54,083 nucleotides of DNA, taken from Alphaproteobacteria bacterium. Lineage in GTDB: Bacteria > Pseudomonadota > Alphaproteobacteria > JAJFIK01. Below are positions 34,574 to 43,407 of this stretch, in pieces (position 1 is the first letter of the stretch; each line of letters opens with the position of its first letter). Position numbers and translations under genes: made by a program. The stretch is taken from NCBI GenBank assembly GCA_021774965.1, contig JAJFIL010000259.1, positions 1 to 54,083 on the forward strand. Direction: 5' to 3'. Under the pieces are notes generated by a model. That model did not search any database. It worked only from the letters and a program-made list of their open reading frames with translations, and was not told where the DNA came from.

Positions 34574-35499
34574 CGACCACGTTGATCGTCAATCCCAAGT
34601 CTGGCGGCGGGCGCACCAAAAAACGCTTGCCCGCGATCCGCGCCAAACTAGAGGCGGCCCTTGGCCCGGTGGAGATCCGCCTTACCGACGGCATTGGGGC
34701 TGCCACTCATCTTACGGCAGCGGCTCTTAAAGGGGGCCGTGATCTTATTGTTGCCGTGGGCGGTGATGGCACAGTGAACGAGTGCATCAACGGCTTCTTT
34801 CAGGATGGTGCAGCCCTAAATCCAAACGCTGAGTTCGCGATGATCATGAGCGGGACCGGAGGCGATTTCCGCCGCACCTTCAAACTCGGACCCGATATCG
34901 AGGATTTCATCGAGACCATCGTCCACGGCCGCACCAGGTGCATTGATCTGGGCTCTATTTCCTACATCAACAATGAGGGTAAGCCAGAAACCCGTCTGTT
35001 CGACAACATCGCCAGCTTTGGCCTTTCCGGCCTGGTGGACCGGGCCGTCAATGGCGCGAAGTTCTCCAAGCTCTTCGGCGGCACCTTCAGTTTTTATTGG
35101 TGCACGCTTACCACTATGCTGGGATACAGCCCGCAGCAATGTCGCATTCAGGTAGATGACCACTTTGATGAAATCATTGCAGTCAACACGGCCTCGATCT
35201 GCAATGGGCAGTATTTTGGTGGCGGCATGTGGATTGCCCCCATGGCGGATCCCAGCGATGGGGTTTTTGAGGTCATCATCATCAAGGATGCGACATTCCG
35301 CGACATGCTAAAGGACACAGGGTCCATCTATGAGGGTGAACACCTTGATAACCCTCGCTTTTTGGCAACAAAAGGTACTCGCATTGTCGCCACACCCATC
35401 GACGATAATCCGGTGCTGATTGACGCAGATGGGGAAACGCCGGGAAGATTACCGGCAACTTTTGAAATCATTCCCAAAGCGCTAACCATCCGGTGTTAG
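34570..35499 (+). CDS. Diacylglycerol/sphingosine kinase-family lipid kinase
   Basis: A 309-residue ATP-dependent lipid kinase of the DAGK catalytic-domain family. It opens TTLIVNPKSGGGRTKKRLP, and the nucleotide signature VAVGGDGTVNECINGFF (about residues 60-76) is intact, followed by IMSGTGGDFRR and the C-terminal beta domain (DADGETPGRLPATFEIIP). Known relatives phosphorylate diacylglycerol, YegS-type lipids or ceramide; the substrate here is not known. The start overlaps the glpD stop (ATGA). Between a glycerol-phosphate oxidase and an ether-bond-forming enzyme, a role in glycerolipid or alkylglycerol phosphorylation is likely. Confidence 0.92.
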   Translation: MTTTLIVNPKSGGGRTKKRLPAIRAKLEAALGPVEIRLTDGIGAATHLTAAALKGGRDLIVAVGGDGTVNECINGFFQDGAALNPNAEFAMIMSGTGGDFRRTFKLGPDIEDFIETIVHGRTRCIDLGSISYINNEGKPETRLFDNIASFGLSGLVDRAVNGAKFSKLFGGTFSFYWCTLTTMLGYSPQQCRIQVDDHFDEIIAVNTASICNGQYFGGGMWIAPMADPSDGVFEVIIIKDATFRDMLKDTGSIYEGEHLDNPRFLATKGTRIVATPIDDNPVLIDADGETPGRLPATFEIIPKALTIRC

Positions 35500-35548
35500 A
35501 CTGGACGGCGCTAGGATGAGCGGCAGTAATTGTGGGGCGTAAGTTTTC

Positions 35549-37234
35549 ATGGGCGTAGATCGCACCGAGACACGATGGAACGGATGGGGCTGGACGGAGC
35601 ACTTTGACGAGCTCAGCCACAATAGTGCTGTGTGGGATTGGATGGCCTCCGAGCTGGGCATGAGCGCTCTGCTCACCACGCCCGCCGTACCGCTTAGCGA
35701 AATTGAGCTGCCGCCTTCCCGTCTTGCCACAGCCGCACTAAACGCGCTGGCCGAAGTTGTCGGCGAGGCCTGGGTTAAGGCCAGCAAGTTTGAGCGCGCC
35801 TCTCATGCACGCGGCAAAAGCTATCACGACCTGCTGCATCTGCGCGCGGGTCATCTGGATACATTGCCCGACGCTGTGGTCTATCCCGCAAACCCGCTTG
35901 AGACACTGGACGTTGTGCGCCGCTGCGCAGACCGAGGCCTTGCCGTTGTACCTTGCGGTGGCGGCTCCTCCGTCGTGGGCGGTGTGACGGCAGAATGCAC
36001 ACCCGACCAACGCGGCGTCGTGGTTCTGGATACCACCCGTATGATGCGTGTGCTGACCATCGATGAGGTTGCCATGACTGCGGTTGTGGAAGCAGGCATC
36101 TATGGCCCCGACCTGGAAGAACAATTGGGCGAGCGGGGCTACACCCTTGGCCACTATCCGCAAAGCTTTCAGTTCTCCACCCTTGGCGGATGGATTGCAG
36201 CTCGCGGGGCTGGTCAACAATCCAACAAATATGGCAAAGCCGAAAGCTGGCTTGTCTCCACCAAACTGGCCACACCGCGAGGGTTCTGGACCACCGAATG
36301 TTTCCCCGCCTCCGCTGCTGGCCCGAACCTGAACGATCTTGTTCTGGGCTCGGAAGGCACCATTGGCGTGATCACCGAAGCTACGGTGAAAATCCAACGC
36401 AAGCCTGAGGCAAAAGACTATCGCGGCTATATGTTCAACTCATTCACTGAGGGCCTTGAAGCGGTTCGCACCATCGTGCAGGCGCGCTTACCTGTCGCCA
36501 TGGTGCGGCTTTCCGATGAGAGCGAAACCCACTTCTTCCGTGCTTTTTCCGATGCACAAAAGCCTGCGAGTTTTTCACGCACCATCAAGAAGAACATCGA
36601 ATCCCTGGTTCTAAAATCCAAAGGTATTGGTGAAACCCCTTGCGTGATGATCATCGGTGTTGAGGGCTCAGCCCAGCAAATCAACACGACCCGGGCAGCA
36701 ACCGCAGCCCTTGTCAAAAAGCTTGGCGGCAAAGCCATCGGCAAGGGCGTTGGGGATAAATGGTATGAGGGCCGCTTCCACGGACCCTATGCCCGCGATC
36801 CCATGTTGGATCATGGCCTGGGGGTGGACACGCTAGAGACGTCTACCCGCTGGTCCAATGTCCCGCATCTGCACAAGGCAGTGACCGAAGCCATTGATCA
36901 AGCCATCCGCGATAATGTTCCAAATGCGAGAGCTCATGGCATCGTTATGGGTCACGTCAGTCATTCCTATACGGACGGTGCCAGCCTTTATTTCACCTTC
37001 GCCTTCCCGCGTGATTTGAACCATGAAGTTGAACAATGGTTGGCCATCAAGAAGGCTGCTACCGAAGCGATTGTGGAGCACGGCGGCACCATTTCTCACC
37101 ACCACGGCGTCGGCACAGACCACGCGCCCTGGCTGGTGGAGGAAAAAGGCCCTCTGGGACTGTCAGTCTTGCGCGCCGTTAAGAATGATCTGGACGAAGC
37201 GGGGATCATGAACCCGGGCAAGCTCATTTCGTAA
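35549..37234 (+). CDS. Alkyl-dihydroxyacetone-phosphate synthase-like FAD enzyme
   Basis: A 561-residue FAD (PCMH-type) enzyme with strong signatures of alkylglycerone-phosphate synthase, which swaps the acyl chain of acyl-DHAP for a fatty alcohol to make the ether bond. The N-terminus has RWNGWGW; the FAD loop is PCGGGSSVVGG; the C-terminal part has HVSHSYTDGASLYFT and the triple histidine His517-519 in ISHHHGVGTDHAPW, both matching residues catalytic in the mammalian enzyme. It is 49 bases after the lipid kinase gene. A fatty acyl-CoA reductase supplying alcohol and an acyl-DHAP synthase are not in the window. A D-lactate-dehydrogenase-like oxidase is the alternative. Confidence 0.88.
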   Translation: MGVDRTETRWNGWGWTEHFDELSHNSAVWDWMASELGMSALLTTPAVPLSEIELPPSRLATAALNALAEVVGEAWVKASKFERASHARGKSYHDLLHLRAGHLDTLPDAVVYPANPLETLDVVRRCADRGLAVVPCGGGSSVVGGVTAECTPDQRGVVVLDTTRMMRVLTIDEVAMTAVVEAGIYGPDLEEQLGERGYTLGHYPQSFQFSTLGGWIAARGAGQQSNKYGKAESWLVSTKLATPRGFWTTECFPASAAGPNLNDLVLGSEGTIGVITEATVKIQRKPEAKDYRGYMFNSFTEGLEAVRTIVQARLPVAMVRLSDESETHFFRAFSDAQKPASFSRTIKKNIESLVLKSKGIGETPCVMIIGVEGSAQQINTTRAATAALVKKLGGKAIGKGVGDKWYEGRFHGPYARDPMLDHGLGVDTLETSTRWSNVPHLHKAVTEAIDQAIRDNVPNARAHGIVMGHVSHSYTDGASLYFTFAFPRDLNHEVEQWLAIKKAATEAIVEHGGTISHHHGVGTDHAPWLVEEKGPLGLSVLRAVKNDLDEAGIMNPGKLIS

Positions 37235-37310
37235 GGCTTCCGGCAGACACATCTGATTGCTGCAATGAAGTGAAACTCGGGATAGACTTCCAACATCATA
37301 CCGACTCGAA

Positions 37311-37331
37311 AGAAGGGTCGCGTACCCTTCT
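37311..37331. terminator. Hairpin between the AGPS-like and DoxX genes
   Basis: AGAAGGGT (37311-37318) pairs perfectly with ACCCTTCT (37324-37331) around CGCGT. There is no T run, so it may be an attenuator-like or mRNA-processing hairpin rather than a strong terminator. It lies between the lipid genes and doxX. Confidence 0.4.
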
Positions 37332-37382
37332 GCCTAAAGAATTGGCGGCATACCGCCATCCACATGTGAGGGAGGAATTTTG

Positions 37383-37808
37383 ATGTTTGGAAAAATCAGT
37401 GGAATGTTTGGCGTACTAAAGTCCCTTGGAGGGATTTCAAGTTGGTTCCTGCGACTGCCCTTTGATGGGGTGTTTCTGTATCACGGCATCGCAAAGTTCC
37501 AGAACGGCATCGAGGGCGTTGCTGCAAATATGGATGCCATGGGGGCCATGGCCATGCCGGTTGCCATTATGGTGGCGGGCGCAGAGGTTCTTGCCGGGAT
37601 CGGTATCCTTGTGGGGATTGTCATGAGAAATGATATGGGCGATGCCGCAACGCGCCTTGCCGGTCTTGCCGCAGCCCCTGTGATGCTGGGTGCCATCTTC
37701 ATGGTGCACCTGCCCAATGGCTGGAACTTCATGAACAATGGCGCGGAATTCCAAACCGTGTTGTTAGGCCTGGCTGTCTACTTCATGATCAAAGGCAATG
37801 AGGCATAG
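37383..37808 (+). CDS. DoxX-family membrane protein
   Basis: A 141-residue protein with about four hydrophobic helices. The first carries LRLPFDGVFLYHGIAKFQNGIEG, the DoxX signature, and the second AMAMPVAIMVAGAEVLAGIGILVG. DoxX proteins are linked to quinone or thiol redox reactions, but most are uncharacterised. GGGAGGA lies before the ATG at 37383. It follows the AGPS-like gene across 148 bases containing a hairpin, so co-expression is uncertain. Confidence 0.85.
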   Translation: MFGKISGMFGVLKSLGGISSWFLRLPFDGVFLYHGIAKFQNGIEGVAANMDAMGAMAMPVAIMVAGAEVLAGIGILVGIVMRNDMGDAATRLAGLAAAPVMLGAIFMVHLPNGWNFMNNGAEFQTVLLGLAVYFMIKGNEA

Positions 37809-37918
37809 TTTGGCTCACGCCAGTGCGCAAAATGCGCACGGCTACGCGAGTGCGGCGCAGTAGCGCCGGACCGTCGTCACGGTCTGTTTGTAAACTAGGT
37901 TTGGCTCACGCCAGTGCG
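37808..37918. repeat. Intergenic repeat pair with small palindromes
   Basis: The 20-mer GTTTGGCTCACGCCAGTGCG occurs at 37808-37827 and again at 37899-37918, 91 bases apart in direct orientation. Between them are two perfect hairpins: GTGCGCA/TGCGCAC and GACCGT/ACGGTC. The block fills the space between convergent doxX and the esterase gene. It looks like a REP-like intergenic repeat; a bidirectional terminator role is possible. Confidence 0.65.
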
Positions 37919-37924
37919 TATGGC

Positions 37925-38863
37925 TTAGGCGAACGCGGCCTTTAGGGCCTTGGCGGCCTCCTTGACGGCGTCTCGACCGTCTTCAAGGAGGCCCGTCATA
38001 TTAAAAAAGCCGTGGATCATGTCGTCATAGTGCTTGTAGGTCACTTCAACACCAGAGCTACTCAGACGATCTGCATAGGCTTTGCCTTCATCCCGCAGCG
38101 GATCAAACCCTGCCGTGATCACATATGCAGGCGGCAGACCTGAGAGGTCTTCAGCTAAAAGCGGAGACAGACGCGGGTCTGTGGTGTCCACATCCTTAGG
38201 GATATAGCAATCCATGAACCAGTCCATGGTCGCCCGATCCAGGAAATACCCTTCAGCGTTTTCCGTCATGCTTTCTGTTTCAGCCCGGACCCGCGTGGTG
38301 GGATAAATCAGGATCTGAAAACAGACCTTTGGGCCTTTGACCTGCTGGGTCAATTGAGAGACCACGGCCGCAAGATTACCGCCAGCTGAATCTCCAGCTA
38401 CAGCAAGGCGATTGGCATCAATACCCAGATTGCCGGCCTGCGATTCCACCCAGTGGATAGCTGCAAGACTATCATCTACGGCTGCCGGGAATTGATCTTC
38501 CGGCGCGCGGCGATAGTGAACCGCCACCACCTTGCAGCATGCATGGTTGGCAAGTTGGCGACACAAGGCATCGTGGGTATCGAGATCACCGATAACAAAT
38601 CCACCGCCATGATAAAAAACAAGGCACGGCAAAGGCCCGCCCGGCGCTGCAACTGGCGTATAAACACGCACCGGCACTGTCGCAGCCGCCGTGGTGAAAC
38701 TCATGTCTTCGACTTTGCCAATGGGAACATCCGTTGGGTCCAGCATGGCCGCCATGCCCTGATAAAGTTCCCGCGCCTCGGACGTGCTCATTTCCCAAAT
38801 ACGAGGTCCCTCATCTTGGTTGAGCTGATCAAGCAAGGCTTTGATATCTGGATGAACAGTCAT
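37925..38863 (-). CDS. Hormone-sensitive-lipase-family esterase
   Basis: A 312-residue carboxylesterase of bacterial family IV (HSL). The oxyanion motif HGGGF is at residues 85-89 and the nucleophile Ser159 in GDSAGGN; the acid lies in the FDPLRDEG block and the histidine in MIHGFFNM. Such enzymes cut short- and medium-chain acyl esters. The ATG at 38863 is chosen over an upstream TTG because AGGGG lies before it. It converges on doxX and may process esters related to the neighbouring lipid genes, but this is inference. Confidence 0.92.
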   Translation of the reverse strand: MTVHPDIKALLDQLNQDEGPRIWEMSTSEARELYQGMAAMLDPTDVPIGKVEDMSFTTAAATVPVRVYTPVAAPGGPLPCLVFYHGGGFVIGDLDTHDALCRQLANHACCKVVAVHYRRAPEDQFPAAVDDSLAAIHWVESQAGNLGIDANRLAVAGDSAGGNLAAVVSQLTQQVKGPKVCFQILIYPTTRVRAETESMTENAEGYFLDRATMDWFMDCYIPKDVDTTDPRLSPLLAEDLSGLPPAYVITAGFDPLRDEGKAYADRLSSSGVEVTYKHYDDMIHGFFNMTGLLEDGRDAVKEAAKALKAAFA

Positions 38864-38998
38864 GGAGGGGGGCCCCTTCGCCAATGCGTCGCCAAATTAG
38901 CGGACGCTGTCATTACGGTCGGCCATAATGGCAGGCATGACGGAATGTGCAAGCATTTGGATCAATGCATACCGCAGTGCAGCGTAACTAAGGAAAGT

Positions 38999-39226
38999 CT
39001 AATTTAGCGCCAGTTGAACGTCGATTGGATCGCTAGCAACCAGGTTTCCAATCACATCACGTAAAGAACGCCAGTGATCCGCGCTGTCTTGCTCGCCTTT
39101 TGTATCGAGGTCATCAATTGCCAGATCGGCCCAGTGAAGCGCATTAGCCCCATGGCGGCGGATCAGGGTTTCTGCGATTTGCAAATAATCATCTTCTGTA
39201 ATCATGAAAGGAGATGAAGCAATCAT
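38999..39226 (-). CDS. Small hypothetical protein
   Basis: A 75-residue (or, from the ATG at 39205, 68-residue) cytosolic protein: ITEDDYLQIAETLIRRHGANALHWADLAIDDLDTKGEQDSADHWRSLRDVI. The helix-rich pattern with HGANALHWA resembles short alphaproteobacterial proteins of the DUF6961 kind. No ribosome site clearly selects a start, and the residues upstream of 39226 look non-protein. The function is unknown. Confidence 0.5.
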   Translation of the reverse strand: MIASSPFMITEDDYLQIAETLIRRHGANALHWADLAIDDLDTKGEQDSADHWRSLRDVIGNLVASDPIDVQLALN

Positions 39227-39331
39227 CGGGCCATAAACGAGAGCACCAGATATGGCTGTTTTCTGCAATACCTGAAAATGCCAAGCCTTTCGGTGGGCAA
39301 CCAGCCTTGCCATTGGGCAAAATGTGCCCGG

Positions 39332-39892
39332 CTAATCAGGCACATTCTCTTGTTCCAGGAAGGCTGTTTCCTCTTCGGTACTCTCCCGGGCCAGCGCTTT
39401 GTTGCGGAAGGGAAACCGCCCAAAACGGGCGATCACGTCCCGATGCCAGATGGCATGGGGCAAGTTTGTTGAGCCCTCCCCCAGGCGCTCTGTGATCAGC
39501 TCAACACAGCGGTCTTGCATGGCAATATCCTCGCTATGCATATGCGGCATGTAGAAAAATGCGCGAGCAGTGGCATCTGTCGCCATATCGTGCCCCGCAG
39601 AAATCGCAGCTTCTGCCAGCTCCAGCGCTTTGGCATCCTGAGCAAAGGCTTGTTCCGTCCCGCGATACATATTCCGTGACATCTGATCGAGCAGAATGAC
39701 CAAGGCCAGCGCGCTCGGTGCCTGCTCCACCCAACTGTCCAGTCCGCCCTTTGCCCCTAGAGCGTGGATTTTCTGAAACCGTTCGCGCAGAAGAGCATCA
39801 AACTCGGGATCGGAATTGAACCATCGCTTGGTTTCGATTTCAGTAAACCAGAACTGCAAGATATCCTGGGCGCGGGGGCCAAGCTCACTCAT
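39332..39892 (-). CDS. DUF924 family protein
   Basis: A 186-residue helical cytosolic protein. DILQFWFTEIETKRWFNSDPEFDALLRERF at the start, LALVILLDQMSRNMYRGTEQAFAQD in the middle and WHRDVIARFGRFPFRNKAL near the end are the DUF924 signature; the fold resembles TPR-like helical proteins. The function is unknown. AAGGA lies before the ATG at 39892; the longer frame upstream has no site and non-family residues. It is divergent from egtB with about 145 bases between them. Confidence 0.88.
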   Translation of the reverse strand: MSELGPRAQDILQFWFTEIETKRWFNSDPEFDALLRERFQKIHALGAKGGLDSWVEQAPSALALVILLDQMSRNMYRGTEQAFAQDAKALELAEAAISAGHDMATDATARAFFYMPHMHSEDIAMQDRCVELITERLGEGSTNLPHAIWHRDVIARFGRFPFRNKALARESTEEETAFLEQENVPD

Positions 39893-40037
39893 CGGATCTT
39901 CCTTATTTCGAGGAGAGTGACGGTAAACCAGCGCGATCAGGCTTAACAAGGCTGTGAATTGAGATTTCAAGAGTTGAATTTGCCAAAAGACCCTGCAAAA
40001 CTCCCGCCCCATAACGTCAAAGCTGCAAGAGGTCGTC

Positions 40038-41324
40038 ATGACTGATGCCATCACCGCCAGAAGCCCTCGTGAGGTTTTGGTCAAGATATTTGATCAAGTG
40101 CGGAGCGCAAGCGAAGCACTCGCCGCCCCTTTCTCGGCCGAAGACCAAACCATTCAGTCCATGACGGATGCAAGCCCGGTGAAATGGCATCTGGCACACA
40201 CAAGCTGGTTGTTTGAAACTTTTATCCTGAAGCCGTTTGCCGCCGGTTATGTGCCATTTGATGAGAGCTATGAGTACCTGTTTAATTCCTATTACAACAG
40301 TGTCGGGGCGCAATACCCCAGAGCTCAAAGGGGTATGATCACTCGCCCGGGCGCAGAAGAAGTTCGAGCCTATCGCGCCCACGTTGATAAGGCCATGGTC
40401 AAACTGATCCGTAATGTCAGCGACAACAGCTTTGCCAAAGTCCGCCAACTCGTCCGCCTGGGCCTTAATCATGAGCAGCAACATCAAGAACTTCTGTGTA
40501 CCGACATAAAGCACGGGCTCTCATTTAATCCAGCTGATCCTGCTGCCTTTACAGCGCCTGACCCTGTTAGCGATGATGGCGCCCCTTCGCTAGGTTGGGT
40601 AAGATTTGACGGCGGTATCGCTCAGACCGGTGTGAATTGGGAGCTGGAGGAATTTGCTTTCGACAACGAAGGCCCTCGTCACAAAAGTCACCTTGAGCCT
40701 TTCCGCCTGGCAAACCGCCTTGTTACAAATGCTGAATATCAAAATTTCATGGAAGATGGCGGCTATGAAACTGCCGCTCTTTGGCTCAGCGATGGCTGGG
40801 CGTTAGTGAACCAGGAAACCTGGACGGCACCTCTTTATTGGCGATCAACGGAAGATGGATGGTCCGAGTTCACGCTCCATGGCCGCGCGCCGATAACCCC
40901 TCATGCGCCGGTAACTCACATCAGCTTTTATGAAGCTGCTGCCTATGCCGCCTGGACGGGAAAACGGTTGCCCCGGGAAGGTGAATGGGAAGTTGCAGCA
41001 AGCCCGCAGTTAATTGAAGGCAATTTCCTTAGCCCCGGCACCTCACCCCACCCGACGACGGTCAATGGCAGCAAAGCGCCTTTGCGGCAGATGTTTGGCG
41101 ATTGCTGGGAATGGACCCAGAGCAGTTACTCCCCCTACCCCGGATACCGCATGCCTCCCGGTGCGGTGGGCGAATACAATGGCAAGTTCATGAGCAACCA
41201 TATGGTGCTGCGCGGGGTCTCTTGCGCTACACCAGAGGGGCATATGCGAGCAAGTTACCGCAACTTCTTCTACCCGCAACAGCGCTGGCAATTCTCCGGC
41301 ATCCGCCTGGCAGAAGACGGCTAA
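40038..41324 (+). CDS. egtB: Ergothioneine biosynthesis protein EgtB (iron-dependent sulfoxide synthase)
   Basis: A 428-residue non-haem iron enzyme joining a thiol donor to trimethylhistidine (hercynine) with oxygen, the key step towards ergothioneine, a redox-protective thiol. Residues 25-165 form the DinB-like domain with the iron ligands: His51 or His54 in KWHLAHTSW, and His145/His149 in NHEQQHQE. Residues ~185-428 are the formylglycine-enzyme-like domain (FGDCWEWTQSSYSPYPGYR, VLRGVSCATP). AAGAGG precedes the ATG. The hercynine-forming methyltransferase EgtD is not adjacent, unlike in many genomes. The thiol donor cannot be decided from sequence. Confidence 0.92.
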   Translation: MTDAITARSPREVLVKIFDQVRSASEALAAPFSAEDQTIQSMTDASPVKWHLAHTSWLFETFILKPFAAGYVPFDESYEYLFNSYYNSVGAQYPRAQRGMITRPGAEEVRAYRAHVDKAMVKLIRNVSDNSFAKVRQLVRLGLNHEQQHQELLCTDIKHGLSFNPADPAAFTAPDPVSDDGAPSLGWVRFDGGIAQTGVNWELEEFAFDNEGPRHKSHLEPFRLANRLVTNAEYQNFMEDGGYETAALWLSDGWALVNQETWTAPLYWRSTEDGWSEFTLHGRAPITPHAPVTHISFYEAAAYAAWTGKRLPREGEWEVAASPQLIEGNFLSPGTSPHPTTVNGSKAPLRQMFGDCWEWTQSSYSPYPGYRMPPGAVGEYNGKFMSNHMVLRGVSCATPEGHMRASYRNFFYPQQRWQFSGIRLAEDG

Positions 41325-41331
41325 GCCTGCC

Positions 41332-43167
41332 CTAGAGCCTTAGTCCGCCGCCTGCGATTTTTTCATAAAGATCATCTGTCAGCGGAACAAATATCCCGGC
41401 CACATCATCAAAGAAGAAAAGCGGATCGGCGCTTTTTGCTGCATCAAATCCATCTTTCACCAGCTCCACCTTGCGGTGTTTGAAAGTTCCGGTGATTTCC
41501 ATTTCAGGCAGCAATCTCAAGAACAGGGGCCTGGAATAGGCGGGCAGCTCTTGCTTAATATGCTGGCTAAAGGCTTCAAGATCTAGGTCTCCATCCGCAA
41601 CAACGGCAGCCATGCCAGCACGCCCGTCTGCGCCCGGCACTTTCACCCCATAGACATTTGCTTCCTTGATGCCTTCAAAAATGGAAAGCGCTTCACTCAC
41701 TTCGGAGGTCGCAACATTTTCGCCCTTCCAGCGGAACGTATCGCCAATGCGGTCCATGAAGAAAATATAGCCGCGCTTGTCGATCTTCAACAGATCCCCA
41801 GTACGGAACCATTTGTCGCCAGCGCCAAACGCGTTTTCCAATATTTTCTTTGAATTGGCAGACTTGTCGCCATAGCCATCAAAGCCTCGACCGGGCTCGT
41901 CCGTGATGCGCCCTATCATCTCGCCGGTCTCATCAATAGCGCATTCAATGCAATGACCATCGGGCCCACGCACGGGCTCTTCTGTGTCCACATCGAACTT
42001 CACAAACTTGACGTGATCATAAACCGCTTTGCGAGAGAGTTTGGTGATACGCCCAACGGCCCCGGGATAGCCGTCGAAGTTGAAGAGATTGATATTACCT
42101 TCGGTGGCCCCATAGAACTCCACGATACGCGGGATATTGAAACGCTTCTGGAAGGGCCGCCACACTTCGGGGCGCAAGCCATTGCCCACGCAGCCGCGCA
42201 CATTGTGAGCGCGCTCGTCCGGATGGGGTTCCGTATTCAAAAGATAGCGGCAGAGCTCGCCGATATATTGGAACAAGGTGACCTTGTGTTTGACGCAGTC
42301 TGACCAGAATTGAGTGGCTGAGAACTTGCGCGCCAAAACGATCGTCGCCCCTGGAAAAAGCGCAATCCCCACGGCTGCCACGCCGCCAGCAGAATGATAG
42401 AGGGGCAGCGGGATATAAATCCGGTCGCTGGCCTTGGTCTCGATGGAAAGAGAAAACAGCCCCCCGCCCGCGACCACGCGGATGTGCGAGAACCGCGCTG
42501 CCTTGGGCAGGCCCGTGGTGCCGCTGGTGTAAATAAAGAAGCATATGTCCTTGCCCAACAAATCAGGCCGCGCCTCACGGCCCAAAGGCGTGGAAGGCTG
42601 GCTGGCAAGGGAGCTGTCCAGGTCATTTGACCCTTCGACCACAACCTCAGAGGCGGCCGTTTGCTTTTCCGGCTCTTCAATAGGTCTTTGCAGCCAAACC
42701 GGCAGGCGAGGCTCGAACTGATCCTTGGCACTCAAATAGCTATCGGCCATCTCCGAGCCCAGGATCAGGTGCTTTGCGCCCGCAAGGTTCACGCTATGGG
42801 CAAGCGCGTGCCCTTTGAGGTTGGTGTTGATGAGCGCCGTGATAATCCCCACCTTGGCCATGCCCAGCCAGGTAAACAGATATTCCGGCCGGTTTTCCAT
42901 CAAAAGGGCAACTACATCGTCCTTGCCCAGCCCCTGCGCCAAGGCCCAATGGGCGTATTTGTCCCCTTCTGCATTGTATTCCGCGTAGGTGTAGCTTCGA
43001 TTGCCGAAGACCAGCGCTTCTTTGTCCGGGGTCTCCCGCGCCCATTTTTCCACCAAATCAGCAGCGGTCATGGTCGGGTCATTGGCGACCGGCATTAGTA
43101 TCCGACCAAGATTGATGAGCGTCCGCAGATAGGTGAGATCGCGGCCCAATTGTTTGAAAAAACTCAT
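41332..43167 (-). CDS. Long/very-long-chain acyl-CoA synthetase (FATP-like)
   Basis: A 611-residue AMP-forming ligase that activates fatty acids to CoA esters. The P-loop-like motif YTSGTTGLPKAA, the A5 motif EFYGATEGNI, the hinge TGDLLKIDKRGYIFFMDRIGD and the FRWKGENVATSEV block match the FadD6/FATP branch, which handles long or very long chains. GGGGGAGA before the ATG at 43167 sets the start; the frame extends further upstream without a site. It converges on egtB, 7 bases apart, and is divergent from proS. It may supply acyl-CoA to the acyl-CoA dehydrogenase and lipid genes, though it is not linked to them. Confidence 0.93.
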   Translation of the reverse strand: MSFFKQLGRDLTYLRTLINLGRILMPVANDPTMTAADLVEKWARETPDKEALVFGNRSYTYAEYNAEGDKYAHWALAQGLGKDDVVALLMENRPEYLFTWLGMAKVGIITALINTNLKGHALAHSVNLAGAKHLILGSEMADSYLSAKDQFEPRLPVWLQRPIEEPEKQTAASEVVVEGSNDLDSSLASQPSTPLGREARPDLLGKDICFFIYTSGTTGLPKAARFSHIRVVAGGGLFSLSIETKASDRIYIPLPLYHSAGGVAAVGIALFPGATIVLARKFSATQFWSDCVKHKVTLFQYIGELCRYLLNTEPHPDERAHNVRGCVGNGLRPEVWRPFQKRFNIPRIVEFYGATEGNINLFNFDGYPGAVGRITKLSRKAVYDHVKFVKFDVDTEEPVRGPDGHCIECAIDETGEMIGRITDEPGRGFDGYGDKSANSKKILENAFGAGDKWFRTGDLLKIDKRGYIFFMDRIGDTFRWKGENVATSEVSEALSIFEGIKEANVYGVKVPGADGRAGMAAVVADGDLDLEAFSQHIKQELPAYSRPLFLRLLPEMEITGTFKHRKVELVKDGFDAAKSADPLFFFDDVAGIFVPLTDDLYEKIAGGGLRL

Positions 43168-43407
43168 AGGTCTCCCCGGGGGTAAAAGATCGCGGACCAC
43201 GGCCATGGCTTCGCTGGGAGCCACATTAAGTGCGGGGCAGAAGGGGTCAAGCATTGCTGGCCGCTGGCGCGCTTTATCGCACCTCAATGTGATGCGCCTT
43301 GAGACCATTCTTCTGTCGAGACCCAGAATTTCGCAGGCAAAGCTTGAGGCCCAGCCCCCCCCGCGCTAAGCATCAATGAAATTCACAATATCAGCCGGAC
43401 AAATCCC

